Shown here: in pieces, positions 42,387-45,826 of the stretch
How the letters are laid out: the number at the start of each line of letters is the position of its first letter
Numbering within the stretch: the first letter of the stretch is position 1
Origin: Roseateles toxinivorans
GTDB lineage: Bacteria; Pseudomonadota; Gammaproteobacteria; Burkholderiales; Burkholderiaceae_C
Length of the DNA stretch: 45,826 nucleotides
Assembly (NCBI GenBank): GCA_945898095.1
Contig: CAMDHE010000022.1
Span: 1 to 45,826, forward strand
Direction of reading: 5' to 3'
Program-made: the position numbers and the translations under genes
The notes under the pieces: model-generated
The model's database searches: none
What the model saw: the letters and a program-made list of their open reading frames with translations, nothing else
Told to the model about the DNA's origin: nothing

Positions 42387-43865
42387 TCAGCGCAGCACAA
42401 ACGGGTTGCCGGCGACCGCGCCGCTGTTGATCCAGACCGACTTGGTCTGCAGGTACTCGCGCACCGCATCGATGCCGTTCTCGCGGCCCAGGCCAGAGTC
42501 CTTGTAGCCGCCAAAGGGAGCCATGAAGCTGATCGCCCGGTAAGTGTTGACCCAGACCGTGCCGGCCTGCAGTCGCTCCGACATGCGGATGGCACGGCCG
42601 ATGTTCTGCGTCCACACGGCAGCGGCCAGGCCGAAGCGAACATCGTTGGCGATGCGCAGCGCGTCGGCTTCGTCGGTGAAGCGGATCACCGCCAGCACCG
42701 GCCCGAACACTTCCTCCTGCGCGATGCGCATGTCGTTGCGCACGCCGGTGAAGATGGTCGGCTGCACGAACCAGCCTTGTCCGCATTCCGGAGCGCTGCC
42801 CCGCTCGCCGCCCAGCAGGACCTGGGCGCCCTCGGCCCGCGCGATGTCGATGTAGTCGAGCACCTTCTGGAACTGCGGCGGCGTGGTGATGGGCCCGACC
42901 TGCGTGGCGGGGTCCATTGGGTCACCCATGCGGGCGGTGCGGGCCACAGCCAGCAGCTTCTCGACGAAGGCGTCGTGGATGCTGTCTTGCACCAGCAGTC
43001 GCGAGCCGGCGATGCAGGTCTGGCCGGTGGCGGCAAAGATGCCCGAGATGGCACCGAAAGCGGCCTGTTCCAGGTCGGCGTCCTCGAACACGATATTGGG
43101 CGACTTGCCGCCCAACTCCATCGAGGTGTGTTTGAGCAAGCGGGCTGCCTTTTCGTTGATGAGCCTCCCGGTGGCGTCAGACCCGGTGAAGCTGATCTTG
43201 CTGACCAGCGGATGCTCGACCAAGGGCGTGCCGACTTCGGCACCGAAGCCGGTGACCACATTGAACACGCCCGGCGGGAAGCCGGCTTCATCGAAGAGTT
43301 CGGCAAACTCCAGGGTTGACGCGGAGGTGAACTCCGAGGGCTTGATGACGAGGGTGCAGCCGGCGGCCAGGGCCGGCGCGATCTTCCAGGCAGCCAGCAG
43401 AAGAGGCGAGTTCCACGGGGTGATGGCTGCCACCACACCCACCGGCTCATGCCGCGTGAAGGCGAAGTAGCCCTTCTTGTCCAGCGGCAGGGTGCTGCCC
43501 TGAATCTTGTCCGCCAGCCCGCCGTAGTAATAAAACCATTGCGGGATGTAGTTGAGCTGGCCCTGCATCTCGGCGAACAGCTTGCCGTTGTCGCGCACCT
43601 CGGTGGCCGCCAGCTTGGCCGCGTCGCGGGCGATCAGGTCGCCCAGCTTGTGCATCAGCGCGCCGCGCTGGGTGGCGGTCATCTCGGCCCAGGGTCCCGT
43701 GGTGAGCGCGCGATGCGCGGCCTGCACTGCGGCGTCAACGTCGCGCGCGTCCCCGCGCGGGATCTCAGCCCAGGTCTGCCCGGTGTACGGGTTCTGGGTC
43801 TCGAACCAGTTCGCCCCCGCAGGGTCCGCACTCTGGCCGTCAATACGGAGTTGGTAGCGCTTCAT
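42387..43865 (-). CDS. NAD(P)-dependent aldehyde dehydrogenase
   Basis: 492 residues, standard length for the family. Catalytic Cys284 is in GQTCIAG and the general base Glu250 in MELGGKSPN; the cofactor region is ITPWNSP (residues 148-154). It oxidises an aldehyde to its acid. Its neighbour 12 bases upstream is the ThDP decarboxylase beta subunit, which would release such an aldehyde from a 2-oxo acid, so the pair likely act in sequence. Confidence 0.94.
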   Translation of the reverse strand: MKRYQLRIDGQSADPAGANWFETQNPYTGQTWAEIPRGDARDVDAAVQAAHRALTTGPWAEMTATQRGALMHKLGDLIARDAAKLAATEVRDNGKLFAEMQGQLNYIPQWFYYYGGLADKIQGSTLPLDKKGYFAFTRHEPVGVVAAITPWNSPLLLAAWKIAPALAAGCTLVIKPSEFTSASTLEFAELFDEAGFPPGVFNVVTGFGAEVGTPLVEHPLVSKISFTGSDATGRLINEKAARLLKHTSMELGGKSPNIVFEDADLEQAAFGAISGIFAATGQTCIAGSRLLVQDSIHDAFVEKLLAVARTARMGDPMDPATQVGPITTPPQFQKVLDYIDIARAEGAQVLLGGERGSAPECGQGWFVQPTIFTGVRNDMRIAQEEVFGPVLAVIRFTDEADALRIANDVRFGLAAAVWTQNIGRAIRMSERLQAGTVWVNTYRAISFMAPFGGYKDSGLGRENGIDAVREYLQTKSVWINSGAVAGNPFVLR

Positions 43866-43877
43866 ACTGCCCCAGCC

Positions 43878-44474
43878 TCAGAACGGCTTCAGCCCAAGGG
43901 CGGCGCGGAAGCGGTTCTTGATGTAGGCGCCATCGCGCGGTGGCAGCGCGCGGGGCGGCTCGTCGGCCTCGATCAACACTTGCACGAACAGCGTGCCCGA
44001 CCTGGCGCTGATGCGCCGGGCGATGTCATCGCTGGCAGCGAGACTGCCGGTCGAAAACGCATCCTCGATGCCGAAGCCCTTGGCCACCGCCACGAGATCG
44101 GTGCCCAGGCTGGAGTGGCTGCGCTGCATGCCGGTCTCGCCGAAGTGACCGTTGTCCAGCACCACGATGGTCAGGTTCTTGGGTTGCTTGACGCCAATGG
44201 TGCCCAGGCTGCCAATACCCATCAACTGTTCGCCATCACCGGTGATCACCAGCACCGATTGCTGCGGCTGCGCCAGCGCAAGCCCGAGGCCGATCGAGGT
44301 GGCGCCACCCATCGCGCCCCAGAGGTAGAAGTTGCGCTCGCGGTCACCGGCGGCGAACACGTCGTAAGCGGCGGAACCCAAGCCGGCGATTACCAGCGCC
44401 TCAGGCGTGGCGGCCAGCAGGCGGGAAACAAAGGCACGACGGCTCGTGCGCTGACCTGTTGCGGTGCTTGGCAT
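43878..44474 (-). CDS. ThDP-dependent 2-oxo-acid decarboxylase, beta subunit (sulfopyruvate/phosphonopyruvate decarboxylase-like)
   Basis: 198 residues holding the cofactor-binding half: GDGE at 79-82 and Asn108 about 28 residues later (LDNGHFGETG), the classical ThDP/magnesium motif. Small split enzymes of this kind include sulfopyruvate decarboxylase (ComDE); phosphonopyruvate decarboxylase is the fused form. ATG 44474 is chosen because GGGAG lies 8 bases upstream and TGATG joins it to the alpha gene. The true 2-oxo acid is not known. Confidence 0.86.
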   Translation of the reverse strand: MPSTATGQRTSRRAFVSRLLAATPEALVIAGLGSAAYDVFAAGDRERNFYLWGAMGGATSIGLGLALAQPQQSVLVITGDGEQLMGIGSLGTIGVKQPKNLTIVVLDNGHFGETGMQRSHSSLGTDLVAVAKGFGIEDAFSTGSLAASDDIARRISARSGTLFVQVLIEADEPPRALPPRDGAYIKNRFRAALGLKPF

Positions 44475-45010
44475 CAGTTGCGCTCCCATTTCTTGCGGCC
44501 GATCAGGCTCTGGCCCAGCAGCACGGCGACCTTCTCGCCGGCCTGGAACGCGGCATCGAAGCCCGCGCTGACGATTTCTTCGACTTTGGCGGGGTCGTCC
44601 ACCCGCAGAACATGGATGCCCATCAGTTCCAGCGCCGCCTGCGTGGCCTTGCCCATGGGCCCCTGCCAGGGGTTGAACTCGGCGTACTCGCCACGCATCG
44701 TGACAAGCGTGAAGAACGGGAAGTCAGCCGCCTGCAACAGAGAGAACATATTGATGCAGTTGCCAACGCCGCTGCTCTGCATCAGCAGCACAGCGCGCTG
44801 CCCGCCAAGCCAGGCGCCTGCGACCAGGGCCACGCCCTCCTCTTCGGTGGTCAGCACGACGTCCTCGATTTCGGGGTCGGCGATGGCACTGCGGATGGTG
44901 TGCGAATGACCTGCGTCGGGCACATAAGCGATCTGGCGCACGCCGCCCTGCTTGAGTACCTTGAAGACCGCCTCTTGCCAGGCAGGCGCCGCTGTAAGTA
45001 TGGTGTTCAT
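44474..45010 (-). CDS. ThDP-dependent decarboxylase, alpha subunit
   Basis: 178 residues holding the pyrimidine-binding half, with the activating glutamate in TTEEEG (residues 54-59) and QSSGVGN downstream. It is useful only with the beta subunit, to which it is coupled by a one-base overlap. The start at 45010 (MNTILTAAP) is preferred because MNTIL is a typical family opening; an ATG at 45058 would add 16 residues. It is the first gene of the nine-gene run and divergent from lysR. Confidence 0.86.
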   Translation of the reverse strand: MNTILTAAPAWQEAVFKVLKQGGVRQIAYVPDAGHSHTIRSAIADPEIEDVVLTTEEEGVALVAGAWLGGQRAVLLMQSSGVGNCINMFSLLQAADFPFFTLVTMRGEYAEFNPWQGPMGKATQAALELMGIHVLRVDDPAKVEEIVSAGFDAAFQAGEKVAVLLGQSLIGRKKWERN

Positions 45011-45124
45011 CGCCGAGTTTCGAGCTGAAGTGTTGACACCAACCATCATAATATTCAATGATTAGATCTGTAAAATAGCAAATTAGCATTCCACAATCAG
45101 GTTTGGCGATCAAGCACCGAGACC
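45011..45124. promoter_or_regulatory. Divergent control region between ThDP operon and LysR gene
   Basis: About 114 AT-rich bases. An inverted repeat ATCAT-N8-ATGAT lies at 45045-45062. On the minus strand TTTACA is followed after 15 bases by TATTAT, a weak promoter candidate for the ThDP operon. LysR proteins usually bind such a shared region, so the operon is probably LysR-controlled (inference). Confidence 0.5.
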
Positions 45125-45826
45125 ATGGACTTCAAGCAACTGCGTGCCTTTTTGACCGTCGCGGAGACCGGCAACGTGACGCGTGCGGCCGAGGTACTGC
45201 ACCTTGTCCAGCCAGCCGTGTCGCGGCAAATCATGCTGCTGGAGCAGGACATTGGCAAGCCGCTGTTCGTGCGCGAGCGGCACGGCATGGTACTGACCGA
45301 AGCCGGGCGCTCGCTGCTGACCTATGCGCGCCGGGCCATGCTTGAACTCGACCGCGCGCGGGCCGAGATTACGGGTGCCGACGCAAGCATCGGCGGTTTG
45401 GTGACACTGGGCTTGCTGCCCAGCACGATCGACATGCTGGCTGGCCCGCTGGTCGCCGCACTGGCCGCGAGCTATCCAGGCATTCGTATCCGCATCGCCA
45501 TGGGTTACGCCGGGACGCTGCTGCGCTGGCTGCAAAGTGGGGAGATTGATGCGGGTCTCCTTTACGGGGCCGAACGCTCGCCGGACGTGCGGACTCAGCC
45601 GCTGATCGAAGAGCCCCTGTGGGTGATCGGGCCCAAGGCTGCAAAACTGCGTCGCGACCAGCCGATGCCATTGGCCAAGTTGGTCGGCACACCGCTGGTG
45701 CTGCCAAGTCCGCCGCACGGCATCCGCGCCCTCGTGGATCACGCCTGCGCGGTGTCGAGGCTGGAACTGACGATCGCAGCCGAGACGAATGCGCTCAGCG
45801 TGCAACGCAGCCTGGTACTCGGCGGG
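45125..45826 (+). CDS. LysR-family transcriptional regulator, 3' truncated by window edge
   Basis: The first 234 residues are present; no stop occurs before the window ends. The N-terminal winged helix-turn-helix is classical (MDFKQLRAFLTVAETGNVTR, then PAVSRQIMLLEQDIG), followed by the linker helix and the first periplasmic-binding-like lobe (GLVTLGLLPSTID from about residue 92). It is divergent from the ThDP/ALDH/PxpABC run, the usual position for an activator of that operon responding to a pathway intermediate. Confidence 0.93.
   Translation, partial: MDFKQLRAFLTVAETGNVTRAAEVLHLVQPAVSRQIMLLEQDIGKPLFVRERHGMVLTEAGRSLLTYARRAMLELDRARAEITGADASIGGLVTLGLLPSTIDMLAGPLVAALAASYPGIRIRIAMGYAGTLLRWLQSGEIDAGLLYGAERSPDVRTQPLIEEPLWVIGPKAAKLRRDQPMPLAKLVGTPLVLPSPPHGIRALVDHACAVSRLELTIAAETNALSVQRSLVLGG

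Noticed and set aside
1-45826. mlrA-type CPBP membrane protease expected in a microcystin locus.
   Set aside because: No such multi-helix protease with an EExxR-like motif is found in the window, so I do not name the genes mlr or claim microcystin degradation.
1-45826. tRNA, rRNA, CRISPR arrays, riboswitches, phage or transposase genes.
   Set aside because: None could be recognised on either strand; the only mobile-type signals are the two 240-base elements.

Overview
This window is dense, high-GC bacterial chromosome. Gene families, short intergenic gaps and repeated ATGA stop/start overlaps suit a betaproteobacterium of the order Burkholderiales (for example the Roseateles/Paucibacter/Rhodoferax range). 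That placement is inferred from gene style only; there is no rRNA or other marker. I see no tRNA, rRNA, CRISPR array, phage genes or transposase gene.

Layout. (1) 1-11616, plus strand: the end of an M81 (MlrC-type) metallopeptidase, a PAF-acetylhydrolase-like esterase, a membrane-anchored HSL-type esterase, an S9 peptidase, a PhnZ-like HD protein, a fused indolepyruvate:ferredoxin oxidoreductase, an NTF2-like protein and a COG1228-type amidohydrolase. (2) 34494-11985, minus strand: one apparent 15-gene operon of about 22.5 kb. It starts with a TonB-dependent receptor and continues with an S9 peptidase, a CocE/NonD hydrolase, an alpha-amino-acid ester hydrolase-like enzyme, a D-aminopeptidase-like serine hydrolase, two MFS transporters, a second beta-lactamase-fold serine hydrolase, a dipeptide epimerase, a second M81 peptidase, two twin esterases, a MaoC hydratase, an acyl-CoA ligase and another CocE hydrolase. 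A divergent TetR gene and two identical-arm palindromes (TTGACA-N4-TGTCAA) lie in front of it. (3) 34823-37054, plus strand: TetR and a second copy of the amidohydrolase. (4) 45010-37315, minus strand: a nine-gene run with a two-subunit ThDP decarboxylase, aldehyde dehydrogenase, FAD amine/amino-acid oxidoreductase, SDR, VOC protein and PxpABC (5-oxoprolinase), divergent from a LysR gene that runs off the window.

How it may work. The receptor and MFS pair suggest uptake of a sizeable molecule. The many hydrolases show no signal peptides, so they probably act in the cytoplasm. They cover peptide bonds, esters, N-terminal aminoacyl groups, D-residues and dipeptide epimerisation. The acyl-CoA ligase, MaoC hydratase and indolepyruvate oxidoreductase could process acyl and aromatic 2-oxo-acid products. 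M81 peptidase + beta-lactamase-fold hydrolase + MFS is the mlrC/mlrB/mlrD content of the microcystin-degradation locus, here doubled, without mlrA. My main hypothesis is an uptake-and-dismantling island for a non-ribosomal, D-amino-acid-containing peptide, depsipeptide or lipopeptide; the substrate is not determined.

Genome dynamics. The two amidohydrolase genes are direct repeats 25,438 bp apart and flank the receptor operon and its TetR gene. Their last ~265 coding bases and the following ~280 bases are nearly identical while the rest of the genes has diverged. Each gene ends inside the terminal inverted repeat of a 240-bp MITE-like element.
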